DNA of 64,000 nucleotides from Coriaria nepalensis (GCA_027186245.1 CP114489.1:8625501-8689500); one strand, 5' to 3'. Positions 1-13,325 are shown, numbered from the stretch's first letter. The notes: generated by a model from the sequence alone, not told the origin. A program made the numbers and translations.

Positions 1-897
1 AAATTGAAGAAGCAATAAAAAGGAAGAAAATTTGGAAAAAAAAAAATGTAAGTTATGGGAAATTGAACTCATGGCACATTTTTTTTTTTTTTTATTAAAA
101 AAACCAAACCTTTTAACTACTAAACCAGATTACTCTTCATTTTTTCCGGCCACCTGGACTAGGTTGAAGGGGATGGTGTATTTCAGTAAATTATGAAATG
201 AATGTATATTAATAAGTTTGGTCGTAAAATCTGATATATGATTTATCATAGAAAATAAAAAATCTACTAATAGTATAATTTTATATATAAGTTCAATTTT
301 TTTATTAAAAAATAATGAATTAAAAGTTGAATTTCAAATTAATTATAACTTTCCGAATTAATTTCAGAATTTAAAAGCTCTTAATTTATTTTAATTTCGG
401 CCAATTAATTTTATTTAGTTTATTTGGATCTGAGCTCTACATGAAATTCTATAAATTAATATTCTTTCATTTGGAATTTCATAACTAAAATAATTATTTT
501 CCCTCTATGAATTATTTTTTCTTCTAGAGTTCTATGTTCAGACATTTGCTAGAATTAGTATGGTATATAACTACTTAATTTTAGGAGACAGAAGTCAAAC
601 AATCTTATTACCAAATTAACGAGACGAATCTACTTTAAAAATACTGTAATAGTTTTTTTTTGCATACTATTCATAGTTTTTATTAAGTTCTATTCTTTTC
701 AGATTCTGTATTATTATTTTATTGCTCTGTATATTATTTTACAGATTGTATTTTTACTGTTTTTTTTTTTTTTTTGCATATTCTGTTTACTATAATTTCA
801 CATTTATTATATACTATAAAGAAAATTGTAGGGGCCTAAATGCAAAATAACATAACTTGGCTTCCAACAGCGAGGGAGAAAACGGGCTTCTTCACTA
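1..897. other. AT-rich intergenic DNA, no gene seen
   Basis: The stretch is strongly AT-rich with several T homopolymer runs and no coding signal on either strand. It is probably distal upstream DNA of the DDT-domain gene. I see no transposon protein remnant or clear repeat in it. Confidence 0.6.
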
Positions 898-1015
898 AGT
901 AATATATAAATTGTTTTTAAATAAATAAATAAAATAACAGTATAAAAACGAAACAAAAATTTGAGAACCGGCCTGTGGCCGTGGCCTCTCTCTCTCTCTC
1001 TCTCCCTCCCACTCC
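898..1015 (+). promoter_or_regulatory. putative core promoter and CT-rich leader of the DDT-domain gene
   Basis: A TATA-like element (AATATATAAA, about 901-910) precedes a pure CT run at about 986-1009 and a pyrimidine-rich leader to about 1130. Pyrimidine patches downstream of TATA are common at plant transcription starts. The first ATG in good context that opens the conserved protein is at 2323, so the leader probably contains an intron. A possible donor is near 1275 (CTGGGTAAATG) and a possible acceptor near 2290 (TGCCACAG). Transcript evidence was not available, so start site and UTR intron are inference. Confidence 0.4.
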
Positions 1016-2145
1016 TCTAGCTTTCTCCTCGACATTTTTGGTACTCCTCAAACTTCCCTCACTTTGTACGATTCTTCATCTCTCTCTTTCCTCTTTTTTC
1101 TCTCTTACACTCTCTCTAGCTCTCCATTGCATGCTTTCGACTGATTTTCCTTGAGCATCTCTGCTTCATTAATGCGAGTTTAATTCTGGCGGGAACCGAA
1201 CTCTTACATTTTTTCTTTTCATTTAAAATTTTATTTTTATTTTTTTCTGCTGCTTGCTGTTTGTGATTCTTCTGGGTAAATGCGTTTAATGATTTCACGA
1301 GCTTAATGCATGCTTTTTCCGCTCTACAAATTCATTTAGATGGTGTTCTATTGCTTGGTTTCTCTTGACTTTTTGTGCAGAGTGTTTGTTTATGCGGATC
1401 AGAAACAGAGAGTGCATTCTAGGGTTTTTTAGGGTTTCTTGTTTCAGTTCATCAGGGTTTGTTTTTTTTTTTTTTGCTTTCTGCTTTGCTTCATTTATTG
1501 GTAGTTATACTCGATGAGTGCTAGAAGGTTGAATTTTACGTACTCTGGATTTGGGATTTGGGATTCTTTTATTTCTTGGTGGAGAACAAAGGGATCTGGT
1601 GTAAACATATATGAGCATTTTATAGTATTCATTAGTGCTCCTGTCTTTTGGCATTTTATGATCTAAGTGGTTGCTTTAAGATGATTTTCCTTTTGCTTTT
1701 ATCCGGATGCATCTTCTCATTACAAAAAAATTCCAAATTTTTAGGGTTCTGAAGAGGCATTTGTCTGATGGAGTTTTGAAGTGGATTTTTTTTTCACGAG
1801 TATGAATTCCAATTAGTTTTCATGAAATAAACATGTGGGTTTTCCATCGTCCCCTTAGCCCTGCCTTCAAATCCAGTTTTGATCTTAAATGGAAACTTCT
1901 AACATTTGAACCCTTGTTTTGGTAATGACAAACTATGAATTGCACATTTGAAGCTAGCGTGAAGATCTTAACTGTTGTACATCTGTGCCTTGTTTGATTG
2001 TTAAGAAAGGGAGCAGGGGGGAGTCAATTTGTGCATGCAAGGTCTCGTATATTGAAAAGCAATCATATTTTCTAGTAGTTTGGCTACATGAAATGCCTCT
2101 TTTTCCTTGTTGGGTGTTCTATTTTCAAGCAATCAAGCAGCATTA

Positions 2146-2148
<3 letters not shown>

Positions 2149-2202
<54 letters not shown>

Positions 2203-2203
2203 T
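2149..2203. repeat. compound (CT)n(TA)n microsatellite
   Basis: About 15 CT dinucleotides run directly into about 12 TA dinucleotides. It lies in the leader, probably inside a 5' UTR intron of the DDT-domain gene. Such compound tracts are usually length-polymorphic. Confidence 0.9.
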
Positions 2204-2322
2204 GTTTGGTAGCACTTTACTAATCTGAAATGTAACTTTGATAACAACAATTAACATTTTACTCAAGAGGGGTTTTTTTTTTTTGCCACAGCAGTGTAAC
2301 CTTCAATATTGTTGGCAGCATA

Positions 2323-5300
2323 ATGCCTCTATTGAAAAGAAAGCATTTTCCCCTTGCAGAACCTCCTAAAGATCTAGAGGATCATGAGCTTGTATACCAA
2401 GTTCGTTTCACTAAAGAGATATTTCGTGATTATCAGTATCCTTTTTAATTTCTTGACATTGATGTTTTCTTTTTCTTAGATTTACTTTTATATGTTTATG
2501 CAGATAATAAAAGGATAATTAACAATTAAGATTTCTATATCTTAATAATCAGTCTAGAGTTCTCTATGGTAGAGAAGTTAGATAACATATTTAGATTTTC
2601 AGTCTCATTTCAAATTCTTTTTAAAATGAAGAAAAAAATTACCTTGACATGGATTAGAGAGTATTTAAACCGGATAAATATATATCGCCAGAGAATTTGG
2701 ATGTGTAAAGGCACTGGAAAAACCAACTTAACTTATGAGGAGGCTTTGGTATCTGAAAAACGCACAACTGAGAAGGCTCAGCAGTTTCCCAAAGAGCTAA
2801 TGTCACCTGTTCTGCATATCATCCAATACAGTAAGAAATAACTGTCCATCTTAATGAACTTATGTTTATCATATGATAAATTTAACTGGGGACAAGTGTG
2901 TCCCCTGTACACGAATGTGCAGTTTATTCTATTTTTCAAGCGGGAAATTTCCCAACAATCATAGCCTTCTGCATTTTGTATTCTTTTTTTTTTTTTTCAC
3001 ATTGGTGAATGGTGTGTACTTGCATTTTTTACATTCAATGAACATAGGAGTATGGTTTGGTAGGATTTAGGCTTTTGGTTGTAATATGGTTTCCACATTG
3101 TTTTAGCACTTTGTTTGAGTTAAATCTGTGGTAGCTCATTATTTCTTCTGAGAATTACAATACTTTAATACACGTTTTTGTTGTTTCTGACATAAATATA
3201 TCTTTTCCTCCTGTAGCTGATCATTCTTTAACTTATAGTGGACCAAAAGAACCAAACTGAGAGAATGATTTTCATCCCAGCCAGTTAAAAAATTCTTCTG
3301 AGACAATGAGGAAGGGTGTTCATTAGTATATTTTAAAATACTACTGTTAAGTGAGGGAAATGACAATCAGTCTTTGACCTATTAACTTACAGCACATTTG
3401 AATAATATTAGACTATTTCTCTTCTTACTGCTATAATTTTTACTGTATAATTGTACTCTAGAAGCAGCAATGGTGACCATCGTGTGGATTATCTGGAGGC
3501 TGAAAACAATTATTGTATAGACTTTTGTCTTTGACACCTCCATGGATTTCATTTTTGTTTGTTGTGACTCTGCTCCGAGAAGAATGAAGAAAATCTTTAA
3601 AGTATTATTGTATGGAATTAATTTCTAGGCTCTCTAGGCATGTGGTTGAGTATTTTTGACTTTAATTTTGATCATGAGAGTAAAATTCCTCTAAAGTGTC
3701 GCATGTTTTGGAAGAACCCCTTCAGTTAGTTCTTAATGTGCAGGTATGCTTTCATTGAGAGGTCTTGCGGATACAATAGCAGCATGGTTGAATGAACACC
3801 TTTTTGTGGGCGCTGAGTTGTATGGAAGGAAGAACAATAGGGTGTATCCCTGCAGAATCTTAAAAGTTTTTGAGGGTAAGGAGAAAATTCAATATGAAGT
3901 AGCTTGGCTTGACAGGAACAAGAAAGTGAGGGAAAAGTCTTTTGTAACTCGAGAGGATCTGATACAGAGGAAGCCTTCTTTTAGTAGGGAGATTTTAAAG
4001 TCTTTTATTCGGGAATCTACATACCGTAGTGCTCCTTGGGTGCTTCATAATAAGCTGGCACGTAGCAACGGAATCTCAATTGCTCTTCCAAATGAGTTGA
4101 GAAGCAAGACTTTCTTCCAGGACGAATTGCTAGTCAACAAGAAGAGAAAGAAAAATATGGTTGATAAGAAAATGAAAATTTTCGCTCATTTACTTGTTAT
4201 CTCAGATTTACTAGATTGCCATGATGTCTCATATTTTATCATACACAGGAACTAGAAAATCTTGGAAATGGTAAGAAGAAGAAATCAGAAAGGGAAAATA
4301 CTGGTTCAACATCAGAAGACAATACTAAAAAAGGTTGGTTTAAATATAAAAGTGAGTTTGGTAATGGAATGCTTTTATCTTCATTTGCTCTTGGCAAACA
4401 ATATGCTTTGGCAACTTACCATTTTTCTAAATCTTATATACTTTTCGGTGCGGGGTGGTGGAGTGTCATATTGTTCTCTCTGGATTTTGAGATTGCTATC
4501 TGGTCAGATATCCATCTGTTCAAATGCTTATGACTATACAATTTGCAGAAGAGTTATGGCCAGAGGAAGAGGAAAATGTCAAATATCCAATTGAAGATCT
4601 GTTGGTGCAGACAGGTTCAGATGATCCATTGTTAGCTCGTCGGCCTTCTCCATGTAGGGACTTCGATCTTCCAATAGACTGTGTTGGAGATCTATTAATG
4701 GTTTGGGATTTCTGTTCATCCTTTGGTCGGTTGCTGCACTTGTCGCCATTCTCTCTCGAAGATTTTGAAAATGCGATATGCCACAAAGACAGTAATTTGA
4801 TTCTCCTAGTGGAATGTCATTCAGCTCCTCTTCGGTTGCTCTTGAAAGACAATGGTGAATATTTTTCAGCTGTTCAGAAAAGAAAGCGAAAAATAAAGGT
4901 TTTCTAATTGCATTTTTTTTTTCTTTGTATGTTATCCTTTGTCCGACTAGAACAGTAGAGCTTGACTTGGTTTAGCGTCATCTCATATTTTCTTGTGTAT
5001 GAGTCCAAGTGTTGTTTTGTTTCTGTTCAGATATCTCTAATGACTTGGACGGAGTATTTGTGTGATTTCTTAGAAATGATCAACATCCCTGAATTAAGTG
5101 CCAATATAGCAACTATTAAGCGTGGTCATTATGGGCTTTTGGATGCACATACCAAATTGGCAATCATGCGGTCATTGGTTAATCAAGTCCTTCAGTCAAA
5201 TATTTTTAAGGAAAAGTTAGATGGTTTTATTGAACAAAGGCAAAAACTTGGGGCGGTTAGAAGAGAGGAAGCTCTGGAAGAAGGCAAACAGAGAAGGGAA

Positions 5301-6904
5301 AATAAGGAACGGATGACGTCTGAGCCTGTTGCAAATGGTAGAATGAACAGCCATGACTCAGGGAGTGGGAATAATGGGGATGTAAAGAATAGAAATGGGG
5401 AGATCATTTCATCTGAAAGTGATGATGATGCACTGCTGAAAAAAAGGTTGGGATTCTCATTTTGGATTAATTAGAGAGTATATATTGCTATTTCCTGAAC
5501 CTTTGATTCTTTTAAGTTATGTAATGTATGCTGCTGCCCCTCTTTTCTGCTTGAACAGTGAGAGCAAGAATTTGGATGTTGCATCAAAGAAAATAGCCAA
5601 AAAACAGAATATCCATGATGATGTTCTTGCTGATAGCATGAAGTATTTATCTAAGGAAGCAAAAGATGACAAAAAGAAAGCAATTGGAACGAGTACCAAA
5701 GAACAAAGGGTAAGATTCATCTTACATCTTACAATATCTCTTTTATCTCTTTTATGTGAAAGGAGTATAACTGCATATTTGTATCTCAATATCACAAATT
5801 TTTTCTTACCCAGAAAGAATATTATGAACGGGAGATGGAGAAACGACCTATACGCACCAATCCCTTGGGTAAAGACAGATACTATAACAGATATTGGTGG
5901 TTTCGGCATGATGGGAGGATTTTTGTTGAGAGCTCTGATTCCAATGAGTGGGGATATTATAGTAGCGTGGAAGAGGTATATGAATTTTTCTTATTACTAT
6001 ATAAAAACTTATTTTGGAGATCCTGCTTCCCACTTGGCTCTTTTTTTATGCTTAATTTTTTGTTTTCCCTCGTGTGTACAGCTTGACACATTGATGGATT
6101 CACTGAATTATAAGGGAATGAGAGAGGATGCCTTGCAAAAGCAGCTAAAAAGTTTCTATGGCAGAATTTGGTGAGTTAGGCTCCAACTTTTCAACTTAAG
6201 ACCCCATTTGCTTCAGCATTTGATACTCCAATTTGAGTTTGAGACTCCATTTAGCAGTTTTTAAAATGGATTTCTTGAAACTAGATTTTGGAATCATGGT
6301 GTGAATTTAGATCTAAGTAGATGTGAGCAAGCTTGGGAAACTAGATAATATTATACATTAAATTGTATTGAAATTGGTTTTTCTGAAAACGCCAGAGCGA
6401 ACCAAGCCTAAAATCCAATCCATAAAACTCCAATTTGTCCCAACGGCAGATTCCAGTTTATCTCAAGAATCTGACTTGAATTATAGTTTATCTGAACTCT
6501 AGTTTCAAATGCCAAACCAAATAGACCTCTAAATTCTAAGGATCCTACTTTCTTAGTATCTCTTCCTTACTCTTCAGCATTGTGGAAATCACTCCCTTTA
6601 TTGATCATGTAAATGCAAAATACATGTCTGGTACTTTTGTTTTGAATTTTGGTTATTTTCTGCATCTTCTATGGAAGCAGCCTAGTTTGTGTTTGCCTTG
6701 CTTAGCATAAGCCTAATCCTCAAAAATCTAATTTCCATGTATTTTCGCAGTCCTGAACTCCAAAAGCAATCGAAGGACTTGGATAAAATTGCCCCGGAGG
6801 ATGAGTCTGTGCTGAGAAGATCTACTCGTGTACGGACCCCACCTAGGGAGAATCCTGCTAATGCTTTCCTCAGTTATGTTAACAAGTGGAAGGAGGACTA
6901 CTAA
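2323..6904 (+). CDS. WAC/DDT/WHIM-domain chromatin-remodelling accessory protein, 702 aa, 10 coding exons
   Basis: Exons by GT-AG reading: 2323-2435, 2658-2830, 3744-4159, 4249-4333, 4549-4898, 5031-5446, 5559-5709, 5814-5975, 6082-6170, 6751-6904 (2109 nt, frame kept throughout). Domains seen: an N-terminal WAC/Acf1-type DNA-binding region (residues ~20-135, with the TGKTNLTYEEAL motif), a DDT domain in exon 5 (~290-350), a WHIM1-like helix in exon 6 (LLDAHTKLAIMRSLVNQVL) and the WHIM2/3 motif GKDRYYNRYWWF near residue 585. Basic and acidic linkers and a final STRVRTPPRENPANAFLSYV tail follow. Family knowledge: DDT-WHIM proteins bind ISWI-type remodellers and help space nucleosomes in the nucleus; plants have several (DDR and RLT classes). 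This one lacks a homeobox, so it resembles the DDR class. No broken residue is visible, and the start is the first ATG before conserved sequence. I am sure of the domain family, not of the exact orthologue. Confidence 0.9.
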
Positions 6905-7416
6905 GTCGAAAAGGATTTGGTGTATAGGCTGAAAAAGAATTCCATTAATCATTAGGATGATAGAAGGTAGGATTCTTTTTTGGTATTTTTTGTTCCCATG
7001 AAGTAATGGGGAGCGGTTTTTCACTCCACTTCTCTCCAGGGTTTACATGAAATAGGCATGTATCCATCCATTCTTTGACTTCCGATTGTTATAGAAGAGC
7101 AGATCCTTATTTAGCAAAACTAATTTATACTGAGCCAAAAATCTTCAATTACAGTTTTCATACATTAATATTATAGTGCCTAACTGCCTATATAGCACAG
7201 TGGGTATCTAGCAGGTAATAATGATTTAATAAAATTGTAGCCAGTTCTTGTAAATTGTCTTGAGGATCATCTCTCACAATCTTATAAGATCTACTTATGT
7301 CTAAGACAAGTTTCTATTCTTCTAGTCACGAGCTCCGTATTTTCTAGTCACATCTACTCAATGCAAGTGATTCGTTGGCGCATTAGGCATACACGTTGGG
7401 GCGGAGCTCTCCCCAC
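6905..7416. other. 3' UTR of the DDT-domain gene and short spacer
   Basis: No further coding sequence is visible. The transcript end is presumably in the first few hundred bases. The last 12 bases before the duplication boundary carry a repeat of AGCTCTCC (7405-7412 and 7417-7424), the second copy lying at the start of the duplicated unit. Confidence 0.5.
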
Positions 7417-7629
7417 AGCTCTCCAATATTTATAGATATATCATTCCAAATAAATGAGTGTTGAATACCTTTAGAGATTAATTTTAATTCATTAAATTAT
7501 TATTTCTTTTTAAATATTAAGATCTAAATGATATTTTTCTTAAATAAAAATGTCTAGTTCTAAATATAAAAAATATCATAAAATTATACGATATATTATT
7601 TTCAACTCCTTTTAAGACCGTGTACATTG

Positions 7630-8665
7630 AAAAGTGGAAAGCCTCTGCTCTAGGAGATAATATTATGCTTCTTACTTCTCCAAGAGACAAGAGATGTACT
7701 AAGCAATAAATATTATCCAACAGTGGATTGCCAGTAAGTAGAATCACCAACCTAATCAGTATCAGAATATGCCTAAAGGTAAAAGGATGAGTGAGAGGAA
7801 AAGAAATCCATGAAATAAAGTCCACTTTACGTATTGAAGAATCTGGAGAATAACAACATAATGAATGGAGCGAAAAAAATGCATGAATTGACTAACTAAG
7901 GTGACTGCATAAGAAATATCACGACAAGTGACGGTTCTCCACACTAGAAAAAAGCTTAATATTTGTCTTCAGAGGGCTATTAACAATCTTACTATCCGTT
8001 AGTTCAGCAAGACAAGAGTTCAGAAGCATAATTAGCTTGGGAAAGATAATCTCTATCTAAAGAAGGATGATACTTAATACCTAAATAGTAACTAAGGAAT
8101 CCAAATCCTTCATTTCAAGCCGTTGACTAGGAAACTATTGTAAGTGTAGGAATGCCAGAACAATCATCACCCATAATAACCATATCATCCACATACAATA
8201 AAAGAAGAATAATACTAGCCTCAAATCGACAAAGAAAGAGAGCAAAATAATATGTACTAGGAGTGAAGCCCTGTTGAGCCAACATTGAATTGAACTTAGA
8301 AAATCAAGCACGAGGAGACTGTTTGATACTGTTTAGATTTTTTCAAAGGCGACAAACCTTATGAGGCTGGTGCTTAAAACCTAGAGGGGTTTGAGATAAA
8401 TTTCTTCATTTAGATCACCATTAAGAAAAACATTCTTCATATCTATTTGGAATAAGTGCCACTTCTAAATGGCTGCAACTGCAAGTAGATCGAAAAGAAA
8501 TAAGACATGCAACAAGCGCAAAAGTCTCATAATAGTCTATACTATATTCTTGAGTAAGACTACACACCACAAAACGAGCTTTGTAGTATTCAACTGATCC
8601 ATCATTTCGTGTCTTAATTTTATACAGCCACTTGCACCCTATTGAATGGCTTAGAAAATGGACTT
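7630..8665 (-). pseudogene. Ty1-copia reverse transcriptase/RNase H remnant (fragment 1, copy 1)
   Basis: Reading the minus strand from about 8665 downwards gives copia RT in shifting frames: GCKWLYKIKTRNDGSVEYYK, then VFLNGDLNEEIYLKP, then the catalytic LLLLYVDDMVIMGDD (about 8165-8210). The later segment ISYAVTLVSQFMH and a decayed RNase H with SWRSKK (about 7640-7940) follow. Multiple stops and frameshifts make it dead. Gag, protease and integrase are absent. Its RT wording differs from the two neighbouring elements, so it is a separate copia lineage. The duplicated unit starts shortly after the RNase H end. Confidence 0.85.
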
Positions 8666-9147
8666 GATTTCTAAGTTCTTGGTATAGGTTGAAAACTCTA
8701 GTTCTGTATTAGCTTTTTACATGGCTATGTTTGAAACCAAAATATTTACTCGCCCCAGCAAATAATTATACTTGTACATCAATTTGCCTCTACAATAATT
8801 TGATTCATGTCCTTAAAACCTATTACAAATAGTTATTTCTTAAATAAATTTATCTTATAATAAAATAGTGTGGAGTAGTATTTTTGGTGTGTGTTGCACG
8901 CGTATATTCAAATCTGAGACTAACCAATATCTTGAAGATGCACCTAGCCTTTTGGGTTATGCCTGGGCTGGCATGACCCTTTCGTGCTGGCATGCATGCC
9001 GAGAAATGTCGGCATGGCACGAGATCCATGCCGTGTCTATACTGACTTGCCTTATGTTGCCACCTCTATAAGAGAGTGAAATCCAAAGAATCAATGTAAG
9101 GTATTAAAGAACCAAAAATCGACGAACATATGGCTTTGATACCAAGT
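8666..9147. other. retroelement leader-like DNA and spacer (copy 1)
   Basis: The segment next to the primer-binding site has no protein homology that I can see. It contains GC-richer alternating GGCATG/CATGCC motifs around 8960-9040 (for example GGCATGCATGCC and GGCATGGCACG), unlike the AT-rich surroundings. A junction between LTR-leader sequence and the unrelated RT fragment must lie here. The same segment recurs at 18079-18560. Confidence 0.5.
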
Positions 9148-10131
9148 TGAATTAAAAGAAAAACAAAAGAAAATTGAATATATTGAAGTGTGAGTAAACT
9201 ATATAATAAGCCATCTTTTTGTAGAGGTAGGGAGGCATCAACAAAATGTAATTACATCTAATTAAGATAAAATACGAAATCTTGAAAACAGTATAATCTC
9301 CTAATATTCTAATAGAATATACTCAAAGTATGCTTTCTCATCCACTCTAAAGCAAGTACAAGTTCACCTCTCAAGGAACATTTCACATATAAAGGTACAA
9401 TATGGAAATAGTGAGTTTACTTTTAAGATCATTAGTGTTGCATAAAGATTTGTATCCCAATAAAATTTTAATTCATAATCATGATTGATGCATAAAATTA
9501 CAAAATAGAAGTAATGAAAGAAATCGAGTGACAAGCTTAAGTACATAGCTGACAATGAAAATGAAAACCTGCAAAACATTGTGTAGAGTTAATATGTAAG
9601 TCCAACTATATAGCCAAAATCAGTTTCGTCAATAGCTTTGTAGGCCTATATGCGGAAATTGAAGTTAAAGGACTTAATATCTCAAAGCTACCTTGAAGAA
9701 CAACAGTTAAGAAAAAAAGTTTTGCAGCCCTAAACACAACTTTCCATGTGGCTACATAGAGTTCAATAGACAAAATCGATCCAAACATGGTTCTTGGCTT
9801 CAAAAACTTGATCATCACAACCAAAACAATGGACAATAAGTGATGCAAGCAACATACAAATTAAAACTACAGCCATCGATCTTTCAATCCATCGATCCAT
9901 CAAGTACATTGATCCATTGAGCTATTGAGCCCGTCAACCCATCAAGTACTCAGCTGCAATAGACTACAATTCCTTAAATTTTGATCCGATCTGACTGATT
10001 CTTTTTGCAACAAGTTTACTCTAGCTTATTTCAACTGTAGGAATGGTAGTAAATGGTAAAATCCAATGAACATAGAAAAAGTCAACTTTTTGATGAACTT
10101 AGGACATTCTCGAACTAATTGATTTCTAACA
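9148..10131 (-). repeat. candidate copia LTR with adjoining primer-binding site (copy 1)
   Basis: On the minus strand a purine-rich tract (AAGAAGGAG) at about 10132-10141 is followed by TGTTAGAAATC, a typical LTR start. The other end reads TTCA followed after a few bases by TGGTATCAAAGCC (9132-9144), close to the primer-binding site complementary to initiator methionine tRNA. The TG...CA interval is 984 bp with no coding sequence. Upstream lies the RNase H end of element 2, so this serves as its 3' LTR. The primer site on the other side means it is also placed like a 5' LTR. The bounds come from terminal motifs only. Confidence 0.6.
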
Positions 10132-10154
10132 CTCCTTCTTAATTGGTTTGGGAA

Positions 10155-13100
10155 TTATCCCAACTTTTCTCTGAACTTTTCAAACTTGAATGTGGATAGA
10201 GACTTTGTCAAGATATCAACATTATGTTCTTCAAGAGAGTAATGAATAAGCTTGATTTCCCCACCCTTAATTTTGTCCCTTATGACATGGAACTTAGCTT
10301 GGATGTTCTTTGTCCTTCCAAAATGGACTGAATTTTCAGAAATGACAATAGCAAAGAGACTATCATAGAGGATGGTAGTTGGAAGAGATTGGATGAAGCC
10401 CAAATCATCAAGGATTTTCCTAATCCAAATTGCTTGATTTGTTGAAGCAGCGGCTGCAATATACTCAACCTCTACCGTTGATTGAGCAACCACACCTTAT
10501 TTCTTGGAACACCAAAAAAACACCCCCGATGAGAAGTTAAAACAATAATAACTAGTGCTTTTAGAATCATCCAGAGATTCGGCCCAATCACTATCAATAT
10601 ACCCTATTAGTTTAGGCTTACCTTCTTCATACATAATTCCAAAATTTGAAGTCCCCTTTAAGCATCTTAGAACTCTTTTGGTTTCTCCAAGATGATTTTG
10701 ACTTGAAAAATGCATGAACCTTGATAGCATACCGATCAAGTACATTAAGTCTAGTCTAGTGGCTATCAAATACATTAGTCCACCAATTAAACTTCTAAAA
10801 TGATATTCATATACTTTCTGAGTGCCATCTTCCTCAACTAACTTTTCATTAGCAATTAGAGGTGTGGAAACATGTTTGTAAGAGCCCATTTAAAGTTCTT
10901 CAACAAACTCTTAGCATATTTCTCCTATTACACAAATATCCTTTCAGACCTTTGGAATACTTGCATTCCTAGAAAAAATTTCATCAACTTCAAATTAGTC
11001 ATTTCAAATTCTAATTTCATCTCAAATTTAAAGGTTATCACAACTGTTTCATCAGTTCCAGGAATTAACAAATCATCAACATAAAGAGAGATGATTAGAG
11101 TGAAAGTACCTAATCTTTTGACATATAGAGTAAGATCACTTTCACTTTTCTTGAAATTGGATGAGGTAAGGTGATTTTCAATCCTACAATTCCATGCTCA
11201 TAAGCCTATTTCAGACCATAGAGAGCTTTGAACAATTCAAACACCTTGTCTTCTTGACCTTTGATATGAAACCCCTCAGGCTGATAAACATAAATTTCTT
11301 CTTCCAAAATTCCATTTAGAAATGCATACTTCACATCTAGTTGATGAATGCACCAACCATTGCTAGCAGCAAGTCCAATTAGAAGTCCGATTATGTCCAA
11401 CTTACAACAGAAGCAAAGGTCTCAGAATAGTCAACACCATATTTTGAGTATATCCTTTGACAACAAATCTTGCCTTATACTTCTTAATGGTTCCATCTGC
11501 ATTATGCTTCAGCTTGTAAATCTACTTAACCCCCAATCACCTTTTGATGTTCAGACCTATCTACAAGTTCCCATGTTTGAGTTTTTTCAATCATGTCAAG
11601 CTCCTCTTTCATTGCATCCATCCAACATTCATCATTTATAGCTTCATTGAATGACATAGGTTCAGACACAGCAACATTGGATGATACACATCAATAAGAG
11701 GGATAAGCCTTTGGACTCGGAGTTCATAATCAAATCTTGACTCACTATCTTCTTGAATTTCTGGAACTTGAATTTCAGGAATGAAATCAAGGTAGTCAGC
11801 ATCAATTCCTTCCAAACTCCAATCAAACTTCGTTTCTTCATCAATAGTTATATCTCGAGCATTTACCACTTTGTTTGCCTTAAGATTAAATACCCTTTAT
11901 CCTTTGGCATCAAGGCTGTAGCTTACCAACACACACTTCTCAGCCTTCTCAGAGAGCTTGTCTCTTTTTGCATCTGGTATATGCACAAAACATATCGATC
12001 CAAAATTTTTCAAATAAGAGATAGAATGCTTACTATCATATCATGCTTAAAAAAGAGTCATGTTCTTGACAGACTTAGTTAGAAGTTTGTTCAAAATACA
12101 CACTTGTGCTTGCTGATTTAGCCCAAAAGTTCTTTGGCATTTGCTTCTCAAACAACATACTCCTTGTCATTTCCATTATAGCTTTGTTTTTCCTCTAAGA
12201 AACACCATTCTGTTGAGGATTATAAGGAATGGTAAGTTTATGATTAATACCATTACTTTGACCAAAATACTTGAACTAGAGTGACAAGTATTCTTGTCCA
12301 TTATATGTTCTAATGACTTTCACTTTCTTCTCACTTTCAGTCTCTAGCAATGCTTTAAACTTCTTGAAGATAAAAAACACTTCGAACTTTTCTTTGAGAA
12401 AGTATATTCAACAAAATCTTGAGTTGTCATCTATGAAGATGATAAAATACTTATAGCCATTTAGAGACACCACATTGAAAGGTCCACATACATCTGAGTG
12501 GATCAGCTCAAGCTTCTCCACAACCTTTGTAGCTTGATTTTTTGGAAATACTTTATGCTTCATCTTTCCAAGTTGACAATCTTTACAAACTTCAAGTTGA
12601 GGTTGAATGGAAGGCATGTATTTTGCAAGACCTTCTGAGTTTAGATTCTTGATAGACTTGAGATCAAAATGGCTAAAGTGTTTGCGTCATGTCTTAGCAT
12701 CTACTTCTCTGCATGACAATGCTTGATGTCTCTAATCTTCAATGAAGTAATTTTGTTGAATTGGTACTCTGACCACTTCATTCAGCTAAGCATCATGAAT
12801 AACACAGTGAGCTCCTCTAAACATTAGAGTGTATCCATACTTCATCATCTGCTCTACACTCAACAGATTTTGATTGATTCCAGGCACAAATAACACATTG
12901 GTTATATGCTTGATTCTAACATTAGTTTGTGCAACAAGAGTTCCTTTGGTATAAGCTCGAACTGTTTCTCCATTTACCACTATTATATTGGTTGAAAAAT
13001 TCATGTCCATTGTCTCAAATAGACCAAGATCATGTGACATGTGGTTGGAACATCCATTGTCAATAAGCCATTTTTTCTTGTACTCAAATTTTGAATGAGT

Positions 13101-13325
13101 TATGAACAAGTGCTCCTCTTGTTATGCTGCACTTGCTTGTTGAGATAAGGGTCCAACTTTAGAAGACTTTCTTCTGTAGTTTATATCCACATGTCCAAGC
13201 TTTTTACAGATTGAGCATTCAATCTTTTTCTTGCTCCAATAGATCTTCTCAGTATGACCTTTTTTCTTAAAATATTGCAACTGAACTGCTTCTTTTTGTT
13301 AGACCAGTCTCTCGAGCTGCTTCTC
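10155..13325 (-). pseudogene. 5'-truncated Ty1-copia pol (element 2, copy 1)
   Basis: Minus-strand order from high to low coordinates: a damaged gag zinc-knuckle region (about 13190-13300, cysteines partly lost), protease (12786-13109, with DNGCSNHM where DSG is expected), GAG-pre-integrase and integrase start (12408-12617, CKDCQLGKMKH then LIHSDVCGPF), integrase C-terminus (~11640-12070), RT (11206-11400 VDVKYAFLNGILEEEIY; LYVDDLLI near 11065-11090; 10497-10889) and RNase H (10155-10493, AQSTVEVEYIAAA...DILTKSL). Stops and frameshifts interrupt every domain. The gag N-terminus and 5' LTR are missing because the sequence is cut at ~13325 against element 3. Confidence 0.9.

Noticed and set aside
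57..800. T homopolymer runs as possible terminators
   Set aside because: Intrinsic terminators do not apply to plant Pol II genes; these are ordinary AT-rich tracts.
1116..1298. 60-codon minus-strand frame
   Set aside because: It lies in the CT-rich leader of the DDT-domain gene and reads Lys-rich low complexity, so it is an antisense shadow.
8868..9071. 67-codon plus-strand frame, present in both duplicate copies
   Set aside because: It is antisense to retroelement leader DNA and has no homology; identity between copies only reflects the duplication.
9364..9848. Two minus-strand frames of 71 and 80 codons
   Set aside because: They fall inside the candidate LTR and look like chance openings.
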